A program made the position numbers and the translations under genes. From positions 558,001 to 622,000 of the forward strand of contig NW_027096031.1 of the NCBI RefSeq assembly GCF_040115645.1: a stretch of DNA of 64,000 bases, read 5' to 3'. Each line of letters begins with the position of its first letter. Positions within the stretch are counted from its first letter, which is position 1. Positions 47,753-62,279 of this stretch are shown one piece after another. This DNA is from Euwallacea fornicatus. Taxonomy: Eukaryota > Arthropoda > Insecta > Coleoptera > Curculionidae. The notes under the pieces are model-generated. The model had not been told where the DNA came from. It made no database searches and worked only from the letters and a program-made list of their open reading frames with translations.

Positions 47753-49126
47753 CCATGATTGCATTTTGTTGAATTTCCAAGAAAAATAGTACTTTATGTG
47801 CTCAAACACACAACTTTTGTGACTTTTCCAATTTTGAAGCTCGATAACATTGGCAAATGTGGACCAAATTTGTTAAACAAAGTGTCAAATTAATCAGCTC
47901 GACGAGATTTTGAAGATGTCACAACACATCATGATTGCATCTTGTTGCATTTCCAAGAAAAATAGTACTTTATGTGCTCAAACACACAACTTTTGTGACT
48001 TTTCCAATTTTGAAGCTCGATAACTTTGGCAAATGTGGACCAAATTTGTTAACCAAAGTGTCAAATTAATCAGCTCGACGAGATCTTTAAAATGACACTA
48101 CAATTCATAATTGCATCTTGTTGAATTTCCAAGAAAAATAGTACTTTATGTGCTCAAACACACAACTTTTGTGACTTTTCCAATTTTGAAGCTCGATAAC
48201 ATTGGCAAATGTGGACCAAATTTGTTAAACAAAGTGTCAAATTAATCAGCTCGACGAGATCTTTAAAATGACACAACACACAATGATTACATCTTGTTGA
48301 ACTTCCAAGAAAAATAGTACTGTATGTGCTCAAACACACAACTTTTGTGACTTTTCAAACTTTGAAGCTCGATAGCTTCGGCAAATGAAGACCAAATTTC
48401 TTAAACAAAGTGTCAAATTAATCAGCTCGACGAGATCTTTAAATGACACTACAATTCATAATTGCATCTTGTTGAATTTCCAAGAAAAATAGTACTTTAT
48501 GTGCTCAAACACACAACTTTTGTGACTTTTCCAATTTTTAAGCTCGATAACATTGGCAAATGTGGACCGAATTTGTTAAACAAAGTGTCAAATTAATCAG
48601 CTCGACGAGATCTTTAAAATGACACAACACACCATGATTACATCTTGTTGAACTTCCAAGAAAAATAGTACTTTATGTGCTCAAACACGCAACTTTTGTG
48701 ACTTTTCCAATTTTGAAGCTCGATAACTTTGGCAAATGTGGACCAAATTTGTTAAACAAAGTGTCAAATTAATCAGCTCGACGAGATTTTGAATATGTCA
48801 CAACCCATCATGATTATATCTTGTTGAACTTCCAAGAAAAATAGTACTTTATGTGCTCAAACACACAACTTTTGTGACTTTTCAAACTTTGAAGCTCGAT
48901 AACTTCGGCAAATGTGGACCAAATTTCTTAAACAAAGTGTCAAATTAATCAGCTCAACGAGATTTTGAAGATGTCACAACAAATCATGATTGCATCTTGT
49001 TGAATTTCCAAGAAAAATAGTACTTTATGTGCTCAAACACACATATTTTGTGACTTTTCAAACTTTGAAGCTCGATAACTTTGGCAAATGTGGACCAAAT
49101 TTGTTAACCAAAGTGTCAAATTAATC
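47753..49126. repeat. Duplicated right-arm block, copy 1 (about 1.37 kb)
   Basis: Matches 53031-54404 at an offset of 5278 bp, with few differences (CTTGTTGCAT near 47945 here; TTTTCGAACTTTG near 54160 in the other copy). Shared rare variants are TGTATGTGC, the 1-bp deletion CTTTAAATGAC and CCAATTTTTAAGCTC with GGACCGAATTTG. It starts exactly where the left-arm block ends. A minus-strand 61-codon frame here is a by-product of the repeat, not a gene. Confidence 0.78.
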
Positions 49127-51870
49127 ATCTCGACGAGATCTTTAAAATGAGACAACAATTCATGATTGCATCTTGTTGAATTTCCAAGAAAAATAGTACT
49201 TTATGTGCTCAAACACACAACTTTTGTGACTTTTCCAATTTTGAAGCTCGATAACTTTGGCAAATGTGGACCAAATTTGTTAAACAAAGTGTCAAATTAA
49301 TCAGCTCGACAAGGTTATGAAGATGTCACAACACACCATGATTACATCTTGTTGAACTTCCAAGAAAAATAGTACTTTATGTGCTCAAACACACATATTT
49401 TGTGACTTTTCAAACTCTGAAGCACGATAACTTTGGCAAATGTGGACCAAATTTGTTAACCAAAGTGTCAAATTAATCAGCTCGACGAGATCTTTAAAAT
49501 GACACTACAATTCATAATTGCATCTTGTTGAACTTCCAAGAAAAATAGTACTTTATGTGCTCAAACACACATATTTTGTGACTTTTCAAACTCTGAAACT
49601 CGATAACTTCGGCAAATGTGGACCAAATTTGTTAAACAAAGTGTCAAATTAATCAGCTCAACGAGATTTTGAAGATGTCACAACAAATCATGATTGCATC
49701 CTGTTGAATTTCCAAGAAAAATAGTACTTTATGTGCTCAAACACACATATTTTGTGACTTTTCAAACTTTGAAGCTCGATAACTTTGGCAAATGTGGACC
49801 AAATTTGTTAACCAAAGTGTCAAATTAATCAGCTCGACGAGATCTTTAAAATGACCCAACAATTCATGATTGCATCTTGTTGAATTTCCAAGAAAAATAG
49901 TACTTTATGTGCTCAAACACACATATTTTGTGACTTTTCAAACTCTGAAGCTCGATAACTTTGGCAGATGTGGACCAAATTTGTTAACCAAAGTGTCAAA
50001 TTAATCAGCTCGACGAGATCTTTAAAATGACACTACAATTCATAATTGCATCTTGTTGAATTTCCAAGAAAAATAGTACTTTATATGCTCAAACACACAA
50101 CTTTTGTGACTTTTCCAATTTTGAAGCTCGATAACATTGGCAAATGTGGACCAAATTTGTTAAACAAAGTGTCAAATTAATCAGCTCGACGAGATCTTTA
50201 AAATGACACAACACACCATGATTACATCTTGTTGAACTTCCAAGAAAAATAGAACTTTATGTGCTCAAACACGCAACTTTTGTGACTTTTCCAATTTTGA
50301 AGCTCGATATCTTTGGCAAATGTGGACCAAATTTGTTAAACAAAGTGTCAAATTAATCAGCTCGACAAGGTTATGAAGATGTCACAACACACCATGATTA
50401 TATCTTGTTGAACTTCCAAGAAAAATAGTACTTTATGTGCTCAAACACACAACTTTTGTGACTTTTCAAACTTTGAAGCTCGATAACTTCGGCAAATGTG
50501 GACCAAATTTCTTAAACAAAGTGTCAAATTAATTAGCTCGACGAGATTTTGAATATGTCACAACACATCATGATTGCATTTTGTTGAATTTCCAAGAAAA
50601 ATAGTACTTTATGTGCTCAAACACACATATTTTGTGACTTTTCAAACTTTGAAGCTCGATAACTTCGGCAAATGTGGACCAAATTTCTTAAACAAAGTGT
50701 CAAATTAATCAGCTCAACGAGATTTTGAAGATGTCACAACAAATCATGATTGCATCTTGTTGAATTTCCAAGAAAAATAGTACTTTATGTGCTCAAACAC
50801 ACATATTTTGTGACTTTTCAAACTTTGAAGCTCGATAACTTTGGCAAATGTGGACCAAATTTGTTAACCAAAATGTCAAATTAATCATCTCGACGAGATC
50901 TTTAAAATGACACTACAATTCATAATTGCATCTTGTTGAATTTCCAAGAAAAATAGTACTTTATGTGCTCAAACACACAACTTTTGTGACTTTTCCAATT
51001 TTGAAGCTCGATAACATTGGCAAATGTGGACCAAATTTGTTAAACAAAGTGTCAAATTAATCAGCTCGACGAGATCTTTAAAATGACACAACACACCATG
51101 ATTACATCTTGTTGAACTTCCAAGAAAAATAGTACTTTATGTGCTCAAACACGCAACTTTTGTGACTTTTCCAATTTTGAAGCTCGATATCTTTGGCAAA
51201 TGTGGACCAAATTTGTTAAACAAAGTGTCAAATTAATCAGCTCGACAAGGTTATGAAGATGTCACAACACACCATGATTATATCTTGTTGAACTTCCAAG
51301 AAAAATAGTACTTTATGTGCTCAAACACACAACTTTTGTGACTTTTCAAACTTTGAAGCTCGATAACTTCGGCAAATGTGGACCAAATTTCTTAAACAAA
51401 GTGTCAAATTAATCAGCTCAACGAGATTTTGAAGATGTCACAACAAATCATGATTGCATCTTGTTGAATTTCCAAGAAAAATAGTACTTTATGTGCTCAA
51501 ACACACATATTTTGTGACTTTTCAAACTTTGAAGCTCGATAACTTTGGCAAATGTGGACCAAATTTGTTAACCAAAATGTCAAATTAATCATCTCGACGA
51601 GATCTTTAAAATGACACTACAATTCATGATTGCATTTTGTTGAATTTCCAAGAAAAATAGTACTTTATGTGCTCAAACACACAACTTTTGTGACTTTTCC
51701 AATTTTGAAGCTCGATAACATTGGCAAATGTGGACCAAATTTGTTAACCAAAATGTCAAATTAATCATCTCGACGAGATCTTTAAAATGACACTACAATT
51801 CATGATTGCATTTTGTTGAATTTCCAAGAAAAATAGTACTTTATGTGCTCAAACACACAACTTTTGTGAC

Positions 51871-53277
51871 TTTTCCAATTTTGAAGCTCGATAACTTTGG
51901 CAAATGTGGACCAAATTTGTTAACCAAAGTGTCAAATTAATCAGCTCGACGAGATCTTTAAAATGACACTACAATTCATAATTGCATCTTGTTGAATTTC
52001 CAAGAAAAATAGTACTTTATGTGCTCAAACACACAACTTTTGTGACTTTTCCAATTTTGAAGCTCGATAACATTGGCAAATGTGGACCAAATTTGTTAAA
52101 CAAAGTGTCAAATTAATCAGCTCGACGAGATCTTTAAAATGACACAACACACAATGATTACATCTTGTTGAACTTCCAAGAAAAATAGTACTGTATGTGC
52201 TCAAACACACAACTTTTGTGACTTTTCAAACTTTGAAGCTCGATAGCTTCGGCAAATGAAGACCAAATTTCTTAAACAAAGTGTCAAATTAATCAGCTCG
52301 ACGAGATCTTTAAATGACACTACAATTCATAATTGCATCTTGTTGAATTTCCAAGAAAAATAGTACTTTATGTGCTCAAACACACAACTTTTGTGACTTT
52401 TCCAATTTTGAAGCTCGATAACATTGGCAAATGTGGACCAAATTTGTTAAACAAAGTGTCAAATTAATCAGCTCGACGAGATCTTTAAAATGACACAACA
52501 CACCATGATTACATCTTGTTGAACTTCCAAGAAAAATAGTACTTTATGTGCTCAAACACGCAACTTTTGTGACTTTTCCAATTTTGAAGCTCGATATCTT
52601 TGGCAAATGTGGACCAAATTTGTTAAACAAAGTGTCAAATTAATCAGCTCGACAAGGTTATGAAGATGTCACAACACACCATGATTATATCTTGTTGAAC
52701 TTCCAAGAAAAATAGTACTTTATGTGCTCAAACACACAACTTTTGTGACTTTTCAAACTTTGAAGCTCGATAACTTCGGCAAATGTGGACCAAATTTCTT
52801 AAACAAAGTGTCAAATTAATCAGCTCAACGAGATTTTGAAGATGTCACAACAAATCATGATTGCATCTTGTTGAATTTCCAAGAAAAATAGTACTTTATG
52901 TGCTCAAACACACATATTTTGTGACTTTTCAAACTTTGAAGCTCGATAACTTTGGCAAATGTGGACCAAATTTGTTAACCAAAATGTCAAATTAATCATC
53001 TCGACGAGATCTTTAAAATGACACTACAATTCATGATTGCATTTTGTTGAATTTCCAAGAAAAATAGTACTTTATGTGCTCAAACACACAACTTTTGTGA
53101 CTTTTCCAATTTTGAAGCTCGATAACATTGGCAAATGTGGACCAAATTTGTTAAACAAAGTGTCAAATTAATCAGCTCGACGAGATTTTGAAGATGTCAC
53201 AACACATCATGATTGCATCTTGTTGAATTTCCAAGAAAAATAGTACTTTATGTGCTCAAACACACAACTTTTGTGAC
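51871..53277. repeat. 8-monomer HOR unit (1407 bp)
   Basis: The segment with TGTATGTGC and CTTTAAATGAC recurs with a 1407-bp step (tags 52311 and 53719), that is, eight monomers less the shared 1-bp deletion. An earlier relative lies 3871 bp upstream (48440). Unit edges are arbitrary; the copies differ at CCAATTTTGAAGC versus CCAATTTTTAAGC. Confidence 0.72.
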
Positions 53278-54404
53278 TTTTCCAATTTTGAAGCTCGATA
53301 ACTTTGGCAAATGTGGACCAAATTTGTTAACCAAAGTGTCAAATTAATCAGCTCGACGAGATCTTTAAAATGACACTACAATTCATAATTGCATCTTGTT
53401 GAATTTCCAAGAAAAATAGTACTTTATGTGCTCAAACACACAACTTTTGTGACTTTTCCAATTTTGAAGCTCGATAACATTGGCAAATGTGGACCAAATT
53501 TGTTAAACAAAGTGTCAAATTAATCAGCTCGACGAGATCTTTAAAATGACACAACACACAATGATTACATCTTGTTGAACTTCCAAGAAAAATAGTACTG
53601 TATGTGCTCAAACACACAACTTTTGTGACTTTTCAAACTTTGAAGCTCGATAGCTTCGGCAAATGAAGACCAAATTTCTTAAACAAAGTGTCAAATTAAT
53701 CAGCTCGACGAGATCTTTAAATGACACTACAATTCATAATTGCATCTTGTTGAATTTCCAAGAAAAATAGTACTTTATGTGCTCAAACACACAACTTTTG
53801 TGACTTTTCCAATTTTTAAGCTCGATAACATTGGCAAATGTGGACCGAATTTGTTAAACAAAGTGTCAAATTAATCAGCTCGACGAGATCTTTAAAATGA
53901 CACAACACACCATGATTACATCTTGTTGAACTTCCAAGAAAAATAGTACTTTATGTGCTCAAACACGCAACTTTTGTGACTTTTCCAATTTTGAAGCTCG
54001 ATAACTTTGGCAAATGTGGACCAAATTTGTTAAACAAAGTGTCAAATTAATCAGCTCGACGAGATTTTGAATATGTCACAACCCATCATGATTATATCTT
54101 GTTGAACTTCCAAGAAAAATAGTACTTTATGTGCTCAAACACACAACTTTTGTGACTTTTCGAACTTTGAAGCTCGATAACTTCGGCAAATGTGGACCAA
54201 ATTTCTTAAACAAAGTGTCAAATTAATCAGCTCAACGAGATTTTGAAGATGTCACAACAAATCATGATTGCATCTTGTTGAATTTCCAAGAAAAATAGTA
54301 CTTTATGTGCTCAAACACACATATTTTGTGACTTTTCAAACTTTGAAGCTCGATAACTTTGGCAAATGTGGACCAAATTTGTTAACCAAAGTGTCAAATT
54401 AATC
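53031..54404. repeat. Duplicated right-arm block, copy 2 (about 1.37 kb)
   Basis: Second copy of 47753-49126. Its right edge abuts the second copy of the 44407 block, so two blocks from different places are joined end to end here. Confidence 0.78.
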
Positions 54405-55730
54405 AGCCACGACGAGATCTTTAAAATGACCCAACAATTCATGATTGCATCTTGTTGAATTTCCAAGAAAAATAGTACTTTATGTGCTCAAACACACATA
54501 TTTTGTGACTTTTCAAACTCTGAAGCTCGATAACTTTGGCAGATGTGGACCAAATTTGTTAACCAAAGTGTCAAATTAATCAGCTCGACGAGATCTTTAA
54601 AATGACACTACAATTCATAATTGCATCTTGTTGAACTTCCAAGAAAAATAGTACTTTATGTGCTCAAACACACATATTTTGTGACTTTTCAAACTTTGAA
54701 GCTCGATAACTTTGGCAAATGTGGACCAAATTTGTTAACCAAAGTGTCAAATTAATCATCTCGACGAGATCTTTAAAATGAGACAACAATTCATGATTGC
54801 ATCTTGTTGAATTTCCAAGAAAAATAGTACTTTATGTGCTCAAACACACAACTTTTGTGACTTTTCCAATTTTGAAGCTCGATAACTTTGGCAAATGTGG
54901 ACCAAATTTGTTAAACAAAGTGTCAAATTAATCAGCTCGACAAGGTTATGAAGATGTCACAACACACCATGATTACATCTTGTTGAACTTCCAAGAAAAA
55001 TAGTACTTTATGTGCTCAAACACACATATTTTGTGACTTTTCAAACTCTGAAGCACGATAACTTTGGCAAATGTGGACCAAATTTGTTACACAAAGTGTC
55101 AAAGTAATCACCTCAACGAGATTTTGAAGATGTCACAACATATCATGATTACATCTTGTTGAACTTCCAAGAAAAATAGTACTTTATGTGCTCAAACACA
55201 CATATTTTGTGACTTTTCAAACTCTGAAACTCGATAACTTCGGCAAATGTGGACCAAATTTGTTAAACAAAGTGTCAAATTAATCAGCTCAACGAGATTT
55301 TGAAGATGTCACAACAAATCATGATTGCATCCTGTTGAATTTCCAAGAAAAATAGTACTTTATGTGCTCAAACACACATATTTTGTGACTTTTCAAACTT
55401 TGAAGCTCGATAACTTTGGCAAATGTGGACCAAATTTGTTAACCAAAGTGTCAAATTAATCAGCTCGACGAGATCTTTAAAATGACCCAACAATTCATGA
55501 TTGCATCTTGTTGAATTTCCAAGAAAAATAGTACTTTATGTGCTCAAACACACATATTTTGTGACTTTTCAAACTCTGAAGCTCGATAACTTTGGCAGAT
55601 GTGGACCAAATTTGTTAACCAAAGTGTCAAATTAATCAGCTCGACGAGATCTTTAAAATGACACTACAATTCATAATTGCATCTTGTTGAATTTCCAAGA
55701 AAAATAGTACTTTATGTGCTCAAACACACA
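54261..55730. repeat. Duplicated right-arm block, copy 2 (1470 bp)
   Basis: Second copy of 44407-45876, with the shared 1-bp insertion at 54405. A related version near 49.1-50.1 kb shares AAAATGAGACAAC, GAAGCACGATAAC and GCATCCTG but lacks two monomers. Confidence 0.83.
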
Positions 55731-55847
55731 TATTTTGTGACTTTTCAAACTTTGAAGCTCGATAACTTTGGCAAATGTGGACCAAATTTGTTAACCAAAG
55801 TGTCAAATTAATCATCTCGACGAGATCTTTAAAATGACACTACAATT

Positions 55848-58487
55848 CATGATTGCATCTTGTTGAATTTCCAAGAAAAATAGTACTTTATGTGCTCAAA
55901 CACACAACTTTTGTGACTTTTCCAATTTTGAAGCTCAATAACTTTGGCAAATGTGGACCAAATTTGTTAACCAAAGTGTCAAATTAATCATCTCGACGAG
56001 ATCTTTAAAATGACACTACAATTCATGATTGCATCTTGTTGAATTTCCAAGAAAAATAGTACTTTATGTGCTCAAACACACAACTTTTGTGACTTTTCCA
56101 ATTTTGAAGCTCGATAACTTTGGCAAATGTGGACCAAATTTGTTAAACAAAGTGTCAAATTAATCAGCTCGACAAGGTTATGAAGATGTCACAACACACC
56201 ATGATTACATCTTGTTGAACTTCCAAGAAAAATAGTACTTTATGTGCTCAAACACACAACTTTTGTGACTTTTCAAACTTTGAAGCTCGATAACTTTGGC
56301 AAATGTGGACCAAATTTGTTAAACAAAGTGTCAAATTAATCAGCTCGACGAGATTTTGAAGATGTCACAACACATCATGATTGCATCTTGTTAAATTTCC
56401 AAGAAAAATAGTACTTTATGTGCTCAAACACACAACTTTTGTGACTTTTCCAAATTTGAAGCTCGATAACTTTGGCAAATGTGGACCAAATTTGTTAACC
56501 AAAGTGTCAAATTAATCAGCTCGACGAGATTTTGAATATGTCACAACACATCATGATTGCATCTTGTTGAATTTCCAAGAAAAATAGGACTTTATGTGCT
56601 CAAACACACATATTTTGTGACTTTTCAAACTTTGAATCTCGATAACTTCGTCAAATGTGGACCAAATTTCTTAAACAAAGTGTCAAATTAATCAGCTCAA
56701 CGAGATTTTGAATATGTCACAACAAATCATGATTGCATCTTGTTGAATTTCCAAGAAAAATAGTACTTTATGTGCTCAAACACACATATTTTGTGACTTT
56801 TCAAACTTTGAAGCTCGATAACTTTGGCAAATGTGGACCAAATTTGTTAACCAAAGTGTCAAATTAATCATCTCAACGAGATCTTTAAAATGACACTACA
56901 ATTCATGATTGCATCTTGTTGAATTTCCAAGAAAAATAGTACTTTATGTGCTCAAACACACAACTTTTGTGACTTTTCCAATTTTGAAGCTCGATAACTT
57001 TGGCAAATGTGGACCAAATTTGTTAACCAAAGTGTCAAATTAATCAGCTCGACGAGATTTTCAAGATGTCACAACAAATCATGATTGCATCTTGTTGAAT
57101 TTCCAAGAAAAATAGTACTTTATGTGCTCAAACACACAACTTTTGTGACTTTTCAAATTTTGAAGCTCGATAGCTTCGGCAAATGAAGACCAAATTTGTT
57201 AAACAAAGTGTCAAATTAATTAGCTCGACGAGATCTTTAAAATGACACAACACATCATCATTGCATCTTGTTGAACTTCCAAGAAAAATAGTACTTTATG
57301 TGCTCAAACACACAACTTTTGTGACTTTTCAAACTTTGAAGCTCGATAACTTCGGCAAATGTGGACCAAATTTCTTAAACAAAGTGTCAAATTAATTAGC
57401 TCGACGAGATTTTGAATATGTCACAACAAATCATGATTGCATCTTGTTGAATTTCCAAGAAAAATAGTACTTTATGTGCTCAAACACACATATTTTGTGA
57501 CTTTTCAAACTTTGAAGCTCGATAACTTCGGCAAATGTGGACCAAATTTGTTACACAAAGTGTCAAATTAATCAGCTCGACGAGATCTTTAAAATGACAC
57601 TACAATTCATAATTGCATCTTGTTGAATTTCCAAGAAAAATAGTACTTTATGTGCTCAAACACACAACTTTTGTGACTTTTCCAATTTTGAAGCTCGATA
57701 ACATTGGCAAATGTGGACCAAATTTGTTAAACAAAGTGTCAAATTAATCAGCTCGACGAGATCTTTAAAATGACACAACACACCATGATTACATCTTGTT
57801 GAACTTCCAAGAAAAATAGTACTTTATGTGCTCAAACACGCAACTTTTGTGACTTTTCCAATTTTGAAGCTCGATAACTTTGGCAAATGTGGACCAAATT
57901 TGTTAAACAAAGTGTCAAATTAATCAGCTCGACAAGGTTATGAAGATGTCACAACACACCATGATTACATCTTGTTGAACTTCCAAGAAAAATAGTACTT
58001 TATGTGCTCAAACACACAACTTTTGTGACTTTTCAAACTTTGAAGCTCGATAACTTCGGCAAATCAAGACCAAATTTGTTAAACAAAGTGTCAAATTAAT
58101 CAGCTCGACGAGATTTTGAAGATGTCACAACACATCATGATTGCATCTTGTTAAATTTCCAAGAAAAATAGTACTTTATGTGCTCAAACACACAACTTTT
58201 GTGACTTTTCCAAATTTGAAGCTCGATAACTTTGGCAAATGTGGACCAAATTTGTTAACCAAAGTGTCAAATTAATCAGCTCGACGAGATTTTGAATATG
58301 TCACAACACATCATGATTGCATCTTGTTGAATTTCCAAGAAAAATAGGACTTTATGTGCTCAAACACACATATTTTGTGACTTTTCAAACTTTGAATCTC
58401 GATAACTTCGGCAAATGTGGACCAAATTTCTTAAACAAAGTGTCAAATTAATCAGCTCAACGAGATTTTGAAGATGTCACAACAAAT
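55848..58487. repeat. 15-monomer HOR unit E1 (2640 bp)
   Basis: Monomer order repeats with a 2640-bp step. Tags: AAGCTCAATA (55931 and 58571), CACATCATCA (57251 and 59891), AATCAAGACC (near 58063 and 60703), AATAGGACTTT and TTTGAATCTCGATAACTTCGTC (near 56635 and 59275). Confidence 0.83.
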
Positions 58488-61127
58488 CATGATTGCATCT
58501 TGTTGAATTTCCAAGAAAAATAGTACTTTATGTGCTCAAACACACAACTTTTGTGACTTTTCCAATTTTGAAGCTCAATAACTTTGGCAAATGTGGACCA
58601 AATTTGTTAACCAAAGTGTCAAATTAATCATCTCGACGAGATCTTTAAAATGACACTACAATTCATGATTGCATCTTGTTGAATTTCCAAGAAAAATAGT
58701 ACTTTATGTGCTCAAACACACAACTTTTGTGACTTTTCCAATTTTGAAGCTCGATAACTTTGGCAAATGTGGACCAAATTTGTTAAACAAAGTGTCAAAT
58801 TAATCAGCTCGACAAGGTTATGAAGATGTCACAACACACCATGATTACATCTTGTTGAACTTCCAAGAAAAATAGTACTTTATGTGCTCAAACACACAAC
58901 TTTTGTGACTTTTCAAACTTTGAAGCTCGATAACTTTGGCAAATGTGGACCAAATTTGTTAAACAAAGTGTCAAATTAATCAGCTCGACGAGATTTTGAA
59001 GATGTCACAACACATCATGATTGCATCTTGTTAAATTTCCAAGAAAAATAGTACTTTATGTGCTCAAACACACAACTTTTGTGACTTTTCCAAATTTGAA
59101 GCTCGATAACTTTGGCAAATGTGGACCAAATTTGTTAACCAAAGTGTCAAATTAATCAGCTCGACGAGATTTTGAATATGTCACAACACATCATGATTGC
59201 ATCTTGTTGAATTTCCAAGAAAAATAGGACTTTATGTGCTCAAACACACATATTTTGTGACTTTTCAAACTTTGAATCTCGATAACTTCGTCAAATGTGG
59301 ACCAAATTTCTTAAACAAAGTGTCAAATTAATCAGCTCAACGAGATTTTGAATATGTCACAACAAATCATGATTGCATCTTGTTGAATTTCCAAGAAAAA
59401 TAGTACTTTATGTGCTCAAACACACATATTTTGTGACTTTTCAAACTTTGAAGCTCGATAACTTTGGCAAATGTGGACCAAATTTGTTAACCAAAGTGTC
59501 AAATTAATCATCTCAACGAGATCTTTAAAATGACACTACAATTCATGATTGCATCTTGTTGAATTTCCAAGAAAAATAGTACTTTATGTGCTCAAACACA
59601 CAACTTTTGTGACTTTTCCAATTTTGAAGCTCGATAACTTTGGCAAATGTGGACCAAATTTGTTAACCAAAGTGTCAAATTAATCAGCTCGACGAGATTT
59701 TCAAGATGTCACAACAAATCATGATTGCATCTTGTTGAATTTCCAAGAAAAATAGTACTTTATGTGCTCAAACACACAACTTTTGTGACTTTTCAAATTT
59801 TGAAGCTCGATAGCTTCGGCAAATGAAGACCAAATTTGTTAAACAAAGTGTCAAATTAATTAGCTCGACGAGATCTTTAAAATGACACAACACATCATCA
59901 TTGCATCTTGTTGAACTTCCAAGAAAAATAGTACTTTATGTGCTCAAACACACAACTTTTGTGACTTTTCAAACTTTGAAGCTCGATAACTTCGGCAAAT
60001 GTGGACCAAATTTCTTAAACAAAGTGTCAAATTAATTAGCTCGACGAGATTTTGAATATGTCACAACAAATCATGATTGCATCTTGTTGAATTTCCAAGA
60101 AAAATAGTACTTTATGTGCTCAAACACACATATTTTGTGACTTTTCAAACTTTGAAGCTCGATAACTTCGGCAAATGTGGACCAAATTTGTTACACAAAG
60201 TGTCAAATTAATCAGCTCGACGAGATCTTTAAAATGACACTACAATTCATAATTGCATCTTGTTGAATTTCCAAGAAAAATAGTACTTTATGTGCTCAAA
60301 CACACAACTTTTGTGACTTTTCCAATTTTGAAGCTCGATAACATTGGCAAATGTGGACCAAATTTGTTAAACAAAGTGTCAAATTAATCAGCTCGACGAG
60401 ATCTTTAAAATGACACAACACACCATGATTACATCTTGTTGAACTTCCAAGAAAAATAGTACTTTATGTGCTCAAACACGCAACTTTTGTGACTTTTCCA
60501 ATTTTGAAGCTCGATAACTTTGGCAAATGTGGACCAAATTTGTTAAACAAAGTGTCAAATTAATCAGCTCGACAAGGTTATGAAGATGTCACAACACACC
60601 ATGATTACATCTTGTTGAACTTCCAAGAAAAATAGTACTTTATGTGCTCAAACACACAACTTTTGTGACTTTTCAAACTTTGAAGCTCGATAACTTCGGC
60701 AAATCAAGACCAAATTTGTTAAACAAAGTGTCAAATTAATCAGCTCGACGAGATTTTGAAGATGTCACAACACATCATGATTGCATCTTGTTAAATTTCC
60801 AAGAAAAATAGTACTTTATGTGCTCAAACACACAACTTTTGTGACTTTTCCAAATTTGAAGCTCGATAACTTTGGCAAATGTGGACCAAATTTGTTAACC
60901 AAAGTGTCAAATTAATCAGCTCGACGAGATTTTGAATATGTCACAACACATCATGATTGCATCTTGTTGAATTTCCAAGAAAAATAGGACTTTATGTGCT
61001 CAAACACACATATTTTGTGACTTTTCAAACTTTGAATCTCGATAACTTCGGCAAATGTGGACCAAATTTCTTAAACAAAGTGTCAAATTAATCAGCTCAA
61101 CGAGATTTTGAAGATGTCACAACAAAT
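58488..61127. repeat. 15-monomer HOR unit E2 (2640 bp)
   Basis: Second 15-mer, matching E1 by eye. From about 61183 the order jumps to that of about 59423 (step 1760 bp, 10 monomers; tag CACATCATCA at 61651), then breaks near 62280. This is a five-monomer contraction at the start of the third copy. Confidence 0.82.
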
Positions 61128-62279
61128 CATGATTGCATCTTGTTGAATTTCCAAGAAAAATAGTACTTTATGTGCTCAAACACACATATTTTGTGACTTT
61201 TCAAACTTTGAAGCTCGATAACTTTGGCAAATGTGGACCAAATTTGTTAACCAAAGTGTCAAATTAATCATCTCGACGAGATCTTTAAAATGACACTACA
61301 ATTCATGATTGCATCTTGTTGAATTTCCAAGAAAAATAGTACTTTATGTGCTCAAACACACAACTTTTGTGACTTTTCCAATTTTGAAGCTCGATAACTT
61401 TGGCAAATGTGGACCAAATTTGTTAACCAAAGTGTCAAATTAATCAGCTCGACGAGATTTTCAAGATGTCACAACAAATCATGATTGCATCTTGTTGAAT
61501 TTCCAAGAAAAATAGTACTTTATGTGCTCAAACACACAACTTTTGTGACTTTTCAAATTTTGAAGCTCGATAGCTTCGGCAAATGAAGACCAAATTTGTT
61601 AAACAAAGTGTCAAATTAATTAGCTCGACGAGATCTTTAAAATGACACAACACATCATCATTGCATCTTGTTGAACTTCCAAGAAAAATAGTACTTTATG
61701 TGCTCAAACACACAACTTTTGTGACTTTTCAAACTTTGAAGCTCGATAACTTCGGCAAATGTGGACCAAATTTCTTAAACAAAGTGTCAAATTAATTAGC
61801 TCGACGAGATTTTGTATATGTCACAACAAATCATGATTGCATCTTGTTGAATTTCCAAGAAAAATAGTACTTTATGTGCTCAAACACACATATTTTGTGA
61901 CTTTTCAAACTTTGAAGCTCGATAACTTCGGCAAATGTGGACCAAATTTGTTACACAAAGTGTCAAATTAATCAGCTCGACGAGATCTTTAAAATGACAC
62001 TACAATTCATAATTGCATCTTGTTGAATTTCCAAGAAAAATAGTACTTTATGTGCTCAAACACACAACTTTTGTGACTTTTCCAATTTTGAAGCTCGATA
62101 ACATTGGCAAATGTGGACCAAATTTGTTAAACAAAGTGTCAAATTAATCAGCTCGACGAGATCTTTAAAATGACACAACACACCATGATTACATCTTGTT
62201 GAACTTCCAAGAAAAATAGTACTTTATGTGCTCAAACACGCAACTTTTGTGACTTTTCCAATTTTGAAGCTCGATAACT
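61128..62279. repeat. HOR unit E3, partial copy
   Basis: Follows unit E2 with a 1760-bp step and ends near 62280, where AACTTTGGCAAATGAAGACC joins two monomer classes. One private change is TTTTGTATATG near 61812. Confidence 0.75.

Noticed and set aside
48154..48339. 61-codon minus-strand frame, repeated at 52025-52210 and 53432-53617
   Set aside because: It recurs only because the underlying satellite block is duplicated; it spans one monomer length and is closed by stops in sister monomers.
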